Source: a candidate division WOR-3 bacterium (GTDB taxonomy: Bacteria; Hydrothermota; Tepidihabitantia; SM23-42). Taken from it: a stretch of 34,916 bases of DNA. The notes under the pieces were generated by a model, which saw only the letters and a list, made by a program, of their open reading frames with translations, did no database searches and was not told where the DNA came from. Shown here piece after piece: positions 17,799 through 25,920 of this stretch (position 1 is its first letter; each line of letters begins with the position of its first letter). The stretch lies in NCBI GenBank assembly GCA_029858255.1, contig JAOUFJ010000028.1, positions 1 to 34,916 on the forward strand, in the 5' to 3' direction. The translations under genes were made by a program, and so were the position numbers.

Positions 17799-19088
17799 AT
17801 GGATAAGAAGAACAGTGTAGTAGCACATCCTATATTTGGCGAAGGCGTAGTCGAGGCATCGCGTTGGGAAGGTGCGGAGCTGCGTGTCAAATTCCGTAGT
17901 GGCCTGGAGCTGTGGTTGCCCGCAAAGTGGTTCAGGCCTATCACCGTCAAGCACATCAAGCTCGACCAGATTTCGTCGAAGCGCCTTCTGGAGGCATTTC
18001 GCCTTGGTATCGTTCCGCATCAGGATATTGAATATTTCACTTTTGGCCGCGGTTATGAGTTGTCAGAACTGGAGCAGGGCCTAAAAGCGCTCAAGGAAGG
18101 GTCAGGTAATGTCTACCTGGTGGAGGGTGGCTACGGGTCAGGTAAAACCCATCTTCTGGAGTACATGCACCACCTGTGTCTGAAGTACGGGTTTGTGACT
18201 ACCTATTGCGAGTTGAGCGTTCAGGAGACACCGATGTATCGTCCGAAACGAGTCTACCGGGAATTGGTACATAATCTCAGGTATATCAAGGAAGGTTCTG
18301 AATACAGGTTCCGGGATTTGCTGAGAATGGTGGCATCGATTGAGATAAGAGATCACTGTTTTCTTACACCGGTGCTGAGATATGTCAAAAACCTTGAGGA
18401 TGATACTCTCAAGAACGAGGTGTTCTGGCAATTGATAGAGGGCGAATCGACGAAGGATTATGCAACAGACCCGCTTTCACCATTCCGTGTACGTGGTGGA
18501 CATAAAATACCGGCCCTTTACGACTATTCAACGGCTACGGACTACTACACGTATATCATCAGCGGTTTGAGTCACCTTGTCTACGAGGTGGGTTTAGGGG
18601 GGCTGGTGATAATACTCGATGAAGTTGAGACGATAGCCCACATCTGGAATTACATCGAATATAGTCGGGGGCTTAATTTTCTGGAGGGCTTGATTCAGGC
18701 TGCTCTCGACAATGATGGTCTGAAGGTGATAGACAAACGGCTGTTGCACAATCGCGTGCGGCCGACGCCATACGTATACCCGGACCCTCATATTCTTCTG
18801 ATCCTTGCATCCACTCCAGTACACGGGTTACGTGATTTTGTCGGTGTGCGTGAACTCATTGACCGAAAGGTTGTGCTGCGCAGGTTCAGCAAAGCCGAGT
18901 TAGAATTGATATACAATAACCTTTACGATGTATATACCTGCGCATACCCTGCATTTTCCATTGTTATTTCACAGCGAGAGAACATATTCAATGCCGCGTT
19001 GAAAAGGAGCTACGGTGAGTTGCGGGAGTTCATCAAATTCTCGGTCGAGGCTTTTGACTGGTTCAGGTACAGCAAGCCCAATCCATAA
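17799..19088 (+). CDS. Tudor-fused BrxC/BrxD-like P-loop ATPase, cassette gene 3
   Basis: Second DUF2791-type ATPase (429 aa). The P-loop is EGGYGSGKTHLLEYMHH (about 108-124) and Walker B is GLVIILDEVETIA (near residue 273). The first ~48 residues are different: VVAHPIFGEGVV, then alternating strands (ELRVKFRSGLELWL) and WFRPI. This matches the H-x-x-F-G-x-G-x-V pattern of the Tudor/SH3 module at the C-terminus of PcrA/UvrD helicases, which contacts RNA polymerase or nucleic acid. So one of the two ATPases likely carries the targeting module. It differs in length and core sequence from gene 2, so the pair may form a hetero-oligomer. There is a 48-nt gap from gene 2 and no clear Shine-Dalgarno. 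Confidence 0.75.
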   Translation: MDKKNSVVAHPIFGEGVVEASRWEGAELRVKFRSGLELWLPAKWFRPITVKHIKLDQISSKRLLEAFRLGIVPHQDIEYFTFGRGYELSELEQGLKALKEGSGNVYLVEGGYGSGKTHLLEYMHHLCLKYGFVTTYCELSVQETPMYRPKRVYRELVHNLRYIKEGSEYRFRDLLRMVASIEIRDHCFLTPVLRYVKNLEDDTLKNEVFWQLIEGESTKDYATDPLSPFRVRGGHKIPALYDYSTATDYYTYIISGLSHLVYEVGLGGLVIILDEVETIAHIWNYIEYSRGLNFLEGLIQAALDNDGLKVIDKRLLHNRVRPTPYVYPDPHILLILASTPVHGLRDFVGVRELIDRKVVLRRFSKAELELIYNNLYDVYTCAYPAFSIVISQRENIFNAALKRSYGELREFIKFSVEAFDWFRYSKPNP

Positions 19089-19157
19089 TACCGGTTCTTT
19101 TCTAATCGGTTCTCATTGAGTCGCAGCTGAATAATTCTGCGAGAGTGATAGGTTACA

Positions 19158-21170
19158 ATGGACAGTAGCGAAATCAAGCGGGCCCTGCACAGGACATGGG
19201 TTCCTTTTTTCAGCCATTTCGGCAGCTTCACGCCGATTCAGGAGATTACGATCCCCTCGATACTGAAGAACAAGAATGTCGTCGTGATATCACCGTCGGC
19301 ATCAGGCAAGACCGAGGCAGTTATTGCCCCGGTCCTGGAAAACCTTTTCGAGCGCCAGGTTTTTGCCGCTCCCTTGAACAGACCGAGAATTTTGTATATA
19401 TCTCCCACGCGCGCGTTGGTCAATGATCTTCACCGCCGGTTACACGACCCGATCCATTATCTGGATATTTCCATGGGCATGAAGACTGGCGACCGCCCGC
19501 AATTGCCCGACAAAAACGTTCCGGACGTTTTGTTAACAACTCCTGAGTCTTTTGACTCACTGCTGACGCGCCGACCCAGACTATTTTTGGATCTCGAAGC
19601 AGTTATACTCGATGAGATACATCTGCTTGATAACACACCGCGCGGCGACCAGCTTCGTATCCTGTTGAATAGACTGAGGAAAATAAGGAGCCGGCTCCAT
19701 TATGCCGCTCTCTCGGCGACAATTGACGACCTGGATATCGGCAAAAGGTATTTCCCTGATCCGGAAGTTTGCCTGTTGGATGCACGGCGAGAGATTGAAT
19801 ATCTGCTCATACCTGCTGAGGCTTTCGTCCATAGGCTTATGGCCATCGCCAGGGAGAAGTATTTGAAGAAAATTCTTGTTTTCTTCAATGCGCGTAGTCT
19901 GGCCGAGCTCTATTCACGGAAATTGAGCGTTCCTCCTTTCTCGGATGTAGTGTATATACATCATGCAAGTCTGCCGCGGTCGAAGAGGGAGGATGTTGAG
20001 AAGGTCATGAACAGCACTGATCGCGCCATACTATGTGCAACATCCACGCTTGAATTAGGGATCGATATTGGGTCAGTGGATTGTATCGTGCTATATCGCC
20101 CACCGTTTGATGTATCTTCGATGCTGCAAAGGGTTGGCCGCGGCAATCGCCGGACGCACAAGCTTTTTGCGATCTGCGTGTATACAGATGGGTGGGAGAA
20201 GGCACTCTTTGAAACCTATCTGGAGTGTGCGATGCAGGGCAAGTTGTATGATAGGCGTTACACACCGAGCCTGTCGGTAATACCCCAACAAATTTACTCC
20301 TATTTCCACCAGCGGCGAAGGATTGGGACGACAGTGAACAGTCTAAACAGAGTATTTTCTCCGGTTTTCTCCGAGGGAACCGTAAAGTCCGTGTTCAAAC
20401 ATCTGTATGAAGATGGAAAGGTGGTCGAGACAAGACCCGGTATATATTTCAATTCACCTAGTCTTGAGAAGAAAATAGATTATGGTAAGATCCATTCAAA
20501 TATCGCCGAGACATCTTTTGGTGAATATGATGTGATCAATGTAGCTCTGGGTATTATAGTTGGCCGCATTTTTCACCTGCGGGAGAAGTTCGTGTTGGGA
20601 GGTAAGTGCTGGCAGATCAGCCAGATCGACGAAAAAGAAAAGAAAGTCTACGCACGCTGTATCGGCGATGCTTCTGCAGTCACTAAGATATTCGAAGGCA
20701 AGGGTGCAGGGTCGTACAACTATCGCTTGGCGCCTATCATCAAAAAGAAATTCGTGCCGGACCTTGCTTTCGAGGATTTTCCTTATGCTGTCGAGGCAAA
20801 CAATACTCATGTCATGCATTTATTAGGCTCGATGTATGGTTTTGTGTTGGCTGATGCTCTATTCCACGACGGCATCGATGCGATGGACGTTGAGGGAAAA
20901 ATTTTAGTACTGAATAGACTCGTTCCATCCGATGACCGCTTCCCCATGCCGAGCAACGAATCGATCAAGCGGGTCATGCGTGAAAACATCCGACGTCTTG
21001 AAGATGCCTTGGGCAGCGGTGCCTACTTCTATGACCTCCCGGTCGACTCCCAGGTTGAGGACCATATGCTGAATATGGATATTGGTGGATTCCTCGGTTT
21101 CTTGGGCTCATTGCGGCTCGTGCGTATCGAGATGGAGCAGTTCCGTCAGTATGCTGAGAGCCTGCAGTAG
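19158..21170 (+). CDS. Lhr/BrxHI-like DEAD/DEAH-box helicase, cassette gene 4
   Basis: Superfamily 2 helicase of 670 aa. All core motifs are visible: Q motif FTPIQ (Gln28), Walker A SPSASGKTE (Lys51), Ia SPTRALVNDL, Ib TTPES, II DEIH (152-155), III SAT (186-188), IV VFFNARSLAE, V STLELGIDIGSVD and VI QRVGRGNRR (about 323-331). The DEIH box and GIDIG/VGRGNRR wording match Lhr-like helicases, including BrxHI of BREX type 2. About 300 residues follow the core, probably a winged helix plus an Lhr-type domain; the protein is far shorter than full-length Lhr (around 1500 aa). It ends the cassette; a new promoter starts 2 nt after its stop. Confidence 0.88.
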   Translation: MDSSEIKRALHRTWVPFFSHFGSFTPIQEITIPSILKNKNVVVISPSASGKTEAVIAPVLENLFERQVFAAPLNRPRILYISPTRALVNDLHRRLHDPIHYLDISMGMKTGDRPQLPDKNVPDVLLTTPESFDSLLTRRPRLFLDLEAVILDEIHLLDNTPRGDQLRILLNRLRKIRSRLHYAALSATIDDLDIGKRYFPDPEVCLLDARREIEYLLIPAEAFVHRLMAIAREKYLKKILVFFNARSLAELYSRKLSVPPFSDVVYIHHASLPRSKREDVEKVMNSTDRAILCATSTLELGIDIGSVDCIVLYRPPFDVSSMLQRVGRGNRRTHKLFAICVYTDGWEKALFETYLECAMQGKLYDRRYTPSLSVIPQQIYSYFHQRRRIGTTVNSLNRVFSPVFSEGTVKSVFKHLYEDGKVVETRPGIYFNSPSLEKKIDYGKIHSNIAETSFGEYDVINVALGIIVGRIFHLREKFVLGGKCWQISQIDEKEKKVYARCIGDASAVTKIFEGKGAGSYNYRLAPIIKKKFVPDLAFEDFPYAVEANNTHVMHLLGSMYGFVLADALFHDGIDAMDVEGKILVLNRLVPSDDRFPMPSNESIKRVMRENIRRLEDALGSGAYFYDLPVDSQVEDHMLNMDIGGFLGFLGSLRLVRIEMEQFRQYAESLQ

Positions 21171-21171
21171 C

Positions 21172-21199
21172 TTGACACATTCAGGCAGTTGTCTATAAT
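21172..21199 (+). promoter_or_regulatory. Promoter of the fibronectin-like lipoprotein gene
   Basis: TTGACA (21172-21177), 16-bp spacer, TATAAT (21194-21199), both perfect consensus. The expected leader is about 38 nt and contains AAAGGAGG a few nt before ATG 21244, so this one is a conventional leadered mRNA. Confidence 0.85.
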
Positions 21200-21243
21200 G
21201 CTAGTGTATTACAATCGAGATATTTGAATAAAGGAGGCTTTTC

Positions 21244-22056
21244 ATGGGAAGATTTCTTGTCGTCTGTGTTTTTTTTATACTGATGATTCTATCCTGCAAT
21301 GGTGCAGTTACTATCGAATCGCCACAGGTGAAAAATGTGTTTATGGGTACAAATCATCTGATGATTTTTTGGGAGAAGAATGAATTGATTGAGAATAGCA
21401 CCGATTTCGCCGGCTATAATGTGTATGTCTACACGGATTCCAGTGCCTTATTGGTTGATGATGGGGAAGAGTTGAACAAATTCAACAGCCAGACAATACA
21501 GGACACGACTTTTCAAGCTAATGGTTTATTGCAGGACAGAGTATATTTTGTTCAGGTGCGTACAGTCAATACTGAAAATAAGGTAAACGGGTACAATGCC
21601 ACGACTCCTTTCATGAGGGCGTCACCGCGCCCTGAATTCACCGTGACAATGAAGATCGCGGCCGAGAGCCAGCCTGTAAATGACAGCAGCGCGGTCAGGT
21701 ACAGTGATGGTCTGGTCATGGCTGATTCGTCGATGATCGGCAGTGCTGCAGATATGTGGGTAAAGGCTTCCGGTGATACTGTATGGTTCGTTTCGCCCAG
21801 CGGCCATCCGCTGTATGGTTCGGGTGCCCGCCAGACGATGCTCTCGAACATTGGACCTGGAGATTTCAATGCGATCTCGGGTATAGCATCGGAACCTGCT
21901 TCTGAAGAGATCGAAGTGGTTGCAGGGGAGATCGTTGTCGCGAAGAATGAGGACGGGAATTACGTGAAATTATACATTGACACAATTGACCTCCAGAATG
22001 ACGTGATTGTCATTCTGTACGCCTATCAGAACATCCCGGAATTTCCTTACTTCTGA
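21244..22056 (+). CDS. Lipoprotein with fibronectin type III-like domain
   Basis: A 270-aa exported protein of unknown function. The N-terminus is a lipoprotein signal with lipobox LILSC (Cys18). Residues about 25-125 look like a fibronectin type III-like sandwich: HLMIFWEKNE, DFAGYNVYVYTDSS and RVYFVQVRTVN resemble the W...Y.VY.....L/V.Y...V core. The rest is beta-rich (SADMWVKASGDTVWFVSPSG, VKLYIDTIDLQNDVIVILYAYQ) without motifs I know. It likely sits on an outer or inner membrane surface. The gene ends 1 nt from the convergent cutA stop. Confidence 0.75.
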   Translation: MGRFLVVCVFFILMILSCNGAVTIESPQVKNVFMGTNHLMIFWEKNELIENSTDFAGYNVYVYTDSSALLVDDGEELNKFNSQTIQDTTFQANGLLQDRVYFVQVRTVNTENKVNGYNATTPFMRASPRPEFTVTMKIAAESQPVNDSSAVRYSDGLVMADSSMIGSAADMWVKASGDTVWFVSPSGHPLYGSGARQTMLSNIGPGDFNAISGIASEPASEEIEVVAGEIVVAKNEDGNYVKLYIDTIDLQNDVIVILYAYQNIPEFPYF

Positions 22057-22057
22057 G

Positions 22058-22375
22058 TCAGTCGGTGACCTTGTAGATCCAGTTTAAGTATTCCTGCTGT
22101 CCGCGCGTGATATACCAGAAGATTATTTCTGGTACATCATACGGATGGTGATCCTTGATGTATTTTTCAACACTGCGGTACTTGGATGCTCTTGTCTTGA
22201 TGAGTGCTCCGTACTCTGGATGTTTTTCGATCTTTTCTTTCCACCGGTAGACAGAAAATAGTCTGAAGATGTTCCCGCAGGCTGCGAGCCTGCTTCGAAC
22301 GAGCGCTTCCACAATTTTCTTTGCCGTGCGCATATTCGGAAAGGTTGTGTATACTACGATATATTTCTTTTTCAT
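22058..22375 (-). CDS. cutA: CutA-like divalent cation tolerance protein
   Basis: A 105-aa protein with the ferredoxin-like fold sequence of CutA1 trimers: YIVVYTTFPNMRTAKKIVEALVR at the start (usual TT.P....A..IA..LV), LAACGNIFRLFSVYRWKEKIE (usual LAACVN....SIY.W.G.IE) and the C-terminal HPYDVPEI signature. CutA has been linked to copper tolerance, but its biochemical role is unsettled. Its start overlaps the mgtE stop by 4 nt (ATGA), so it is cotranscribed with the magnesium transporter gene. Confidence 0.93.
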   Translation of the reverse strand: MKKKYIVVYTTFPNMRTAKKIVEALVRSRLAACGNIFRLFSVYRWKEKIEKHPEYGALIKTRASKYRSVEKYIKDHHPYDVPEIIFWYITRGQQEYLNWIYKVTD

Positions 22376-23715
22376 CGGAACCTGTAAAGCAGGAGTATCG
22401 TGATGTTGAAATATATGAGCAGTGTAGTTGTGTCAAGAATCGTGGCAATCAATGGCCCAGACATCAGTGCCGGATCCACGCCGAGTTTCTTGAAGATGAT
22501 CGGAAGTATGCCACCGATCGATGTAGCGATGACGATCGCAATTATCATCGCGATCGCGACCGTGAGGCCGAGTCCTGCGTCACTCTGCATGATCAGAGCA
22601 CGCAGGGCGGTAATTGTTCCGGCCGTTATTCCCATTAGGATACCAATGAAGAATTCTTTGCGCACTACCCGCCAGATGTCACGCAGCTTTATCTCGCCGG
22701 TCGCCAGTCCACGCACTACTACGGTCGCCGCTTGTGTGCCTGCGCTGCCACTTGTGTTCATGAGTATTGGGATGAAGAAACTCAGTGTTACTATACTGGA
22801 GAGCAAATATGAGTAGTGTTCGAGCACGGAACCTGAGATGAAACCAGCCAGCGCAAGAATTATGAGCCAGATCACCCGTTTCTGTGCGATGTTGAGCGGG
22901 CTTGCCGACAGATACTGGTCGGTTACTTCGGTCGCACCGAATCGGTAGATGTCCTCACTCGTTTCCTCTTTGATGACGTCGATGACATCATCGACGGTAA
23001 TGACACCCTTTATTCTTCCGAGTTTGTCCAGCACGGCCAGCGCGGCGACGTCGTATTTTGCGAAAACGCGTGCGACATCTTCTTGATCCATGTCGAGGCC
23101 GACGTTTGGAAAATGGGAGTCCATTATATTTTGGACTATTGTGCGTGGTGTGGCGGTGAGCAAATCCTTCAGCGGGATGATACCCTGCAGTCTATGGACC
23201 TTGTCGACGACATAGATGTTCTGTATGAAATCGATTTCCTTACCGTGGGTTCTCAATTCTCTCAAGGCGTGTGCGATATTTGCATTATCGGGCACGGTGA
23301 TGTAATCAATGGTCATCAAGCCACCGGCCGTATTTCCCTTATAGGCCAGGAGCTCGCGGGCTCTTTTTTGTTCTTCGGCGTCAAGTAATGGTATTATTTT
23401 CTCGACTTCTTCGGTTGGCAGTGCCGCAAATAGGTCGGTACGGTCGTCCGGGGACATTTCGTTAAGAACTTTTATCATCTTCGCTGTCGGCAGATCGGTG
23501 AGCAATTCTATCATTTGGTCTTCTCGGAGAAACTCGAAGATGTCCGCAGCGCACTTTGCGTCCAGTATGTTGAATAATTTCAGTCTCTCGTCATGCGTAA
23601 ATTCGGACCATGTTTCGGCAATATCTGCTGGTTCGAAATAGGACACGATCTTTCTGATCATTCGCTTCTGCCTGGTGGCAAGCAATTCCTTTATTTCAGG
23701 GAGAATGACGCGCAT
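22372..23715 (-). CDS. mgtE: Magnesium transporter MgtE
   Basis: Mg2+ channel/transporter of the inner membrane, 447 aa. Order: an N-terminal superhelical MgtE_N domain (about 1-125) with AALPTEEVEKIIPLLD; a CBS pair (about 130-255) starting after YKGNTAGGLM and including GVITVDDVIDVI; and five transmembrane helices with the pore signature PILMNTSGSAGTQAATVVVRGLA. The GPLIATILD segment holds the conserved pore aspartate. The N and CBS domains normally sense cytosolic Mg2+ and gate the pore. The promoter makes a leaderless mRNA, so no Mg2+ riboswitch (M-box) can precede it. Confidence 0.96.
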   Translation of the reverse strand: MRVILPEIKELLATRQKRMIRKIVSYFEPADIAETWSEFTHDERLKLFNILDAKCAADIFEFLREDQMIELLTDLPTAKMIKVLNEMSPDDRTDLFAALPTEEVEKIIPLLDAEEQKRARELLAYKGNTAGGLMTIDYITVPDNANIAHALRELRTHGKEIDFIQNIYVVDKVHRLQGIIPLKDLLTATPRTIVQNIMDSHFPNVGLDMDQEDVARVFAKYDVAALAVLDKLGRIKGVITVDDVIDVIKEETSEDIYRFGATEVTDQYLSASPLNIAQKRVIWLIILALAGFISGSVLEHYSYLLSSIVTLSFFIPILMNTSGSAGTQAATVVVRGLATGEIKLRDIWRVVRKEFFIGILMGITAGTITALRALIMQSDAGLGLTVAIAMIIAIVIATSIGGILPIIFKKLGVDPALMSGPLIATILDTTTLLIYFNITILLLYRFR

Positions 23716-23720
23716 GGATG

Positions 23721-23749
23721 AGTCTATTCCGAGATGCTACGTAAGTCAA
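23721..23749 (-). promoter_or_regulatory. mgtE promoter, leaderless arrangement
   Basis: Minus strand: TTGACT (23749-23744), 17-bp spacer, TAGACT (23726-23721), then 5 nt to ATG at 23715. No Shine-Dalgarno. The -35 box lies 16 bp from that of the divergent transporter gene. Confidence 0.7.
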
Positions 23750-23765
23750 TAGTAATATTTGATGA

Positions 23766-23793
23766 TTGACACAATATTTGTTATTGCTATAAT
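23766..23793 (+). promoter_or_regulatory. NSS transporter promoter, leaderless arrangement
   Basis: TTGACA (23766-23771), 16-bp spacer, TATAAT (23788-23793), then 5 nt (CTTCA) to ATG 23799. No room exists for a Shine-Dalgarno. Confidence 0.82.
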
Positions 23794-23798
23794 CTTCA

Positions 23799-25259
23799 AT
23801 GAAAGAAATATGGCAGAGTAGGACGTCATTTGTGCTAGCCTCGATAGGCTCAGCGATAGGGTTGGGGAACATATGGCGCTTCCCCTATGTATGCTACGAG
23901 TGCGGTGGAGGTGCATTTCTTATTCCTTTTCTTGTTGCACTCCTGACCGCAGGTATACCGCTCATGGTGCTGGAGTACTCGGTCGGGCACAAATTCTCAA
24001 AACCCGCTCCTCTTGCGTTGGGAAACCTAAAGAAAGGTTTTGAAATACTGGGTTGGTTTGCACTCCTCGTTGGTTTCGGCATAGCAACCTACTACGCGGT
24101 GATAATGGGTTGGGCGTTCAATTATCTCGGATACTCCCTCAATATGGCATGGGGTGATAATACTCAGGGTTTTTTCTTCAACCAATTCCTAAAAATATCG
24201 GAATCGCCGATGCAATTGGGTTCTGTACAATGGATGATCGCGCTGGGTCTGATCCTGACCTGGATAGCTATCGTTGCATCGATCTGGAAGGGCGCGAAAA
24301 CGGTCGGCAAGGTAGTGTACTTCACGGTCATCATACCGTGGATCATCCTGCTGGTGTTCGTTGCGCGGGGACTGACGCTACCCGGCGCGCTCGAGGGTCT
24401 GAAGTATTACCTGACGCCGAACTTCAGCGCGCTCCTGAACTATCGCGTCTGGCTGCACGCCTATTCACAGGTTTTCTTTTCTTTAACCATAGGTTTTGGT
24501 GTACAGATGACGTATGCGAGTTTTCTGCCACGGGATTCTGATGTTGTGAATAATGCTTTCTTGGTGAGCCTCGCCGATGCCGCCACCGCGTTCGTCGGTG
24601 GCTTCGCTGTGTTCTCCACGCTGGGCTACTACGCAAATCAGACCGGTTTGCCGGTCAGTGAGGTCGTGCAATCAGGTCCGCAGCTCGCCTTTGTAACTTA
24701 TCCCACGATCATCCGGTTGCTGCCTTTTGGTTCTGTTATATTTGGCGTGCTTTTTTTCTTGATGCTTTTAACTCTGGGCATAGATTCTGCATTCTCCCTG
24801 GTGGAGGCAGGTGCCGCATCCCTGATCGAGAAATTCAATTTTAAGCGCGTCCACGTGAATATCGGGTTTGCCATCGTGGCCGGGCTCATCGGTTTGATCT
24901 ACACAACGAGAAGTGGACTCTACTGGCTTGATATCGTAGATTATTTCATGAATAACTTCGGTCTGCTCGTTGTCGGTATCTTGATGTGTATTGCCGTGGG
25001 CTGGTTCTACAAACATGAAGAGATACGCGAGTACGCAAATGGCAAATCGGACTTTACGATCGGCAGGTGGTGGGATTTTTCTGTCAAATATCTGACACCA
25101 ATTGTGGTCGGTGCACTATTCATAACGAACGTTGTTGACCGAGTGAAGGCGGCGTATGGTGGATATTCTCGCATCGCAGAGTTTCTCGGCGGTTGGTTGG
25201 TGATCATAGTTTTTGTGGTCGTTGCGGTAATCTTGTTCAAGAAGAAAGGGAGATCGTGA
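23799..25259 (+). CDS. Sodium-dependent neurotransmitter:sodium symporter (NSS/SNF) family transporter
   Basis: Na+-coupled amino-acid (or related) symporter of the LeuT fold, 486 aa with about 11-12 helices. The N-terminal signature is intact: SRTSFVLASIGSAIGLGNIWRFPY (the unwound TM1 substrate/Na+ site), followed by GGGAFLIPF and EYSVGHKF. FFSLTIGFGVQMTYASFLP is the TM6 region and LGIDSAFSLVEAG the TM8 region. The substrate cannot be decided; the MetS-like small gene overlapping the stop (TGATG) points to the methionine/alanine MetP-type subgroup. Confidence 0.92.
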   Translation: MKEIWQSRTSFVLASIGSAIGLGNIWRFPYVCYECGGGAFLIPFLVALLTAGIPLMVLEYSVGHKFSKPAPLALGNLKKGFEILGWFALLVGFGIATYYAVIMGWAFNYLGYSLNMAWGDNTQGFFFNQFLKISESPMQLGSVQWMIALGLILTWIAIVASIWKGAKTVGKVVYFTVIIPWIILLVFVARGLTLPGALEGLKYYLTPNFSALLNYRVWLHAYSQVFFSLTIGFGVQMTYASFLPRDSDVVNNAFLVSLADAATAFVGGFAVFSTLGYYANQTGLPVSEVVQSGPQLAFVTYPTIIRLLPFGSVIFGVLFFLMLLTLGIDSAFSLVEAGAASLIEKFNFKRVHVNIGFAIVAGLIGLIYTTRSGLYWLDIVDYFMNNFGLLVVGILMCIAVGWFYKHEEIREYANGKSDFTIGRWWDFSVKYLTPIVVGALFITNVVDRVKAAYGGYSRIAEFLGGWLVIIVFVVVAVILFKKKGRS

Positions 25260-25354
25260 TGCCTGTATCTGCATGGATTATGTTCGCGGTTGCCGCCCTG
25301 GTCCTTTTTGGCGGCATAATAGTGTGTCTTTTTAAGATCAAGATCAGGAAATAG
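25259..25354 (+). CDS. MetS-like small subunit of the NSS transporter
   Basis: A 31-codon gene: MPVSAWIMFAVAALVLFGG, then ...IIVCLFKIKIRK and TAG. It is one hydrophobic helix (about residues 5-25) with a basic cytoplasmic tail, matching the architecture of MetS, the small subunit of MetPS-type NSS transporters. Its ATG overlaps the transporter's TGA (TGATG), so translation is coupled. It ends 2 nt before the convergent fumB stop. Function would be membrane assembly or activity of the symporter, by family knowledge. Confidence 0.8.
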   Translation: MPVSAWIMFAVAALVLFGGIIVCLFKIKIRK

Positions 25355-25356
25355 GC

Positions 25357-25911
25357 CTACCGTTTGTACTTCTTGATTCCCTCCTGGTAGAGATCACCGC
25401 CAAAAGCGTCGTTGGCAACGATAACCGGGAAATTCTCAACCTCGAGCTCACGGATGGCTTCTGGGCCGAGGTCTTCATAGGCGACGATTTTGACCGCTTT
25501 GATATTCTTTGAAATCAAGGCGGCGGCACCTCCGGTTGCAGCAAAATAGACTGCCTTATATTCTTGCATCGCATCACGCACCTCTTTGGACCGAACGCCT
25601 TTTCCAATCATGCCCTTTAGTCCTTGCGCAAGAAGAGTCGGCGTGTATGGGTCACAACGACCTGATGTTGTCGGGCCTGCCGGCCCGATAATATAACCTG
25701 GTTTTGTCGGCGCTGGGCCTGCATAGTAGATGACATTTCCTTTCAAATCGATCGGCAGTTTCTCGCCTTTTTGTGCAAGTTCGAACAATCGTTTATGTGC
25801 TGCATCTCGTGCAGTATATATCTTTCCGGTGATAAGTACGCTATCGCCGATTTTCAATTTCAGTATATCCTCGTCACTCAAGGGAGGTTTCATTCTGGTT
25901 ACGTCAGCCAT
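25357..25911 (-). CDS. fumB: Class I fumarate hydratase, beta subunit (C-terminal domain)
   Basis: Small subunit (184 aa) of the two-subunit, 4Fe-4S class I fumarase (or tartrate dehydratase type) that interconverts fumarate and malate. Motifs: YTARDAAHKRL, GNVIYYAGPAP and GPAGPTTSGRCDPYTPTLL, then MIGKGVRSKEV and FAATGGAAALI, all typical of the Fumerase_C family. GGAGA sits 9 nt upstream region of the ATG, and the gap to the alpha subunit is 9 nt. Substrate preference (fumarate versus L-tartrate) is not decidable, but fumarate is the default. Confidence 0.9.
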   Translation of the reverse strand: MADVTRMKPPLSDEDILKLKIGDSVLITGKIYTARDAAHKRLFELAQKGEKLPIDLKGNVIYYAGPAPTKPGYIIGPAGPTTSGRCDPYTPTLLAQGLKGMIGKGVRSKEVRDAMQEYKAVYFAATGGAAALISKNIKAVKIVAYEDLGPEAIRELEVENFPVIVANDAFGGDLYQEGIKKYKR

Positions 25912-25920
25912 TTTGTCTCC

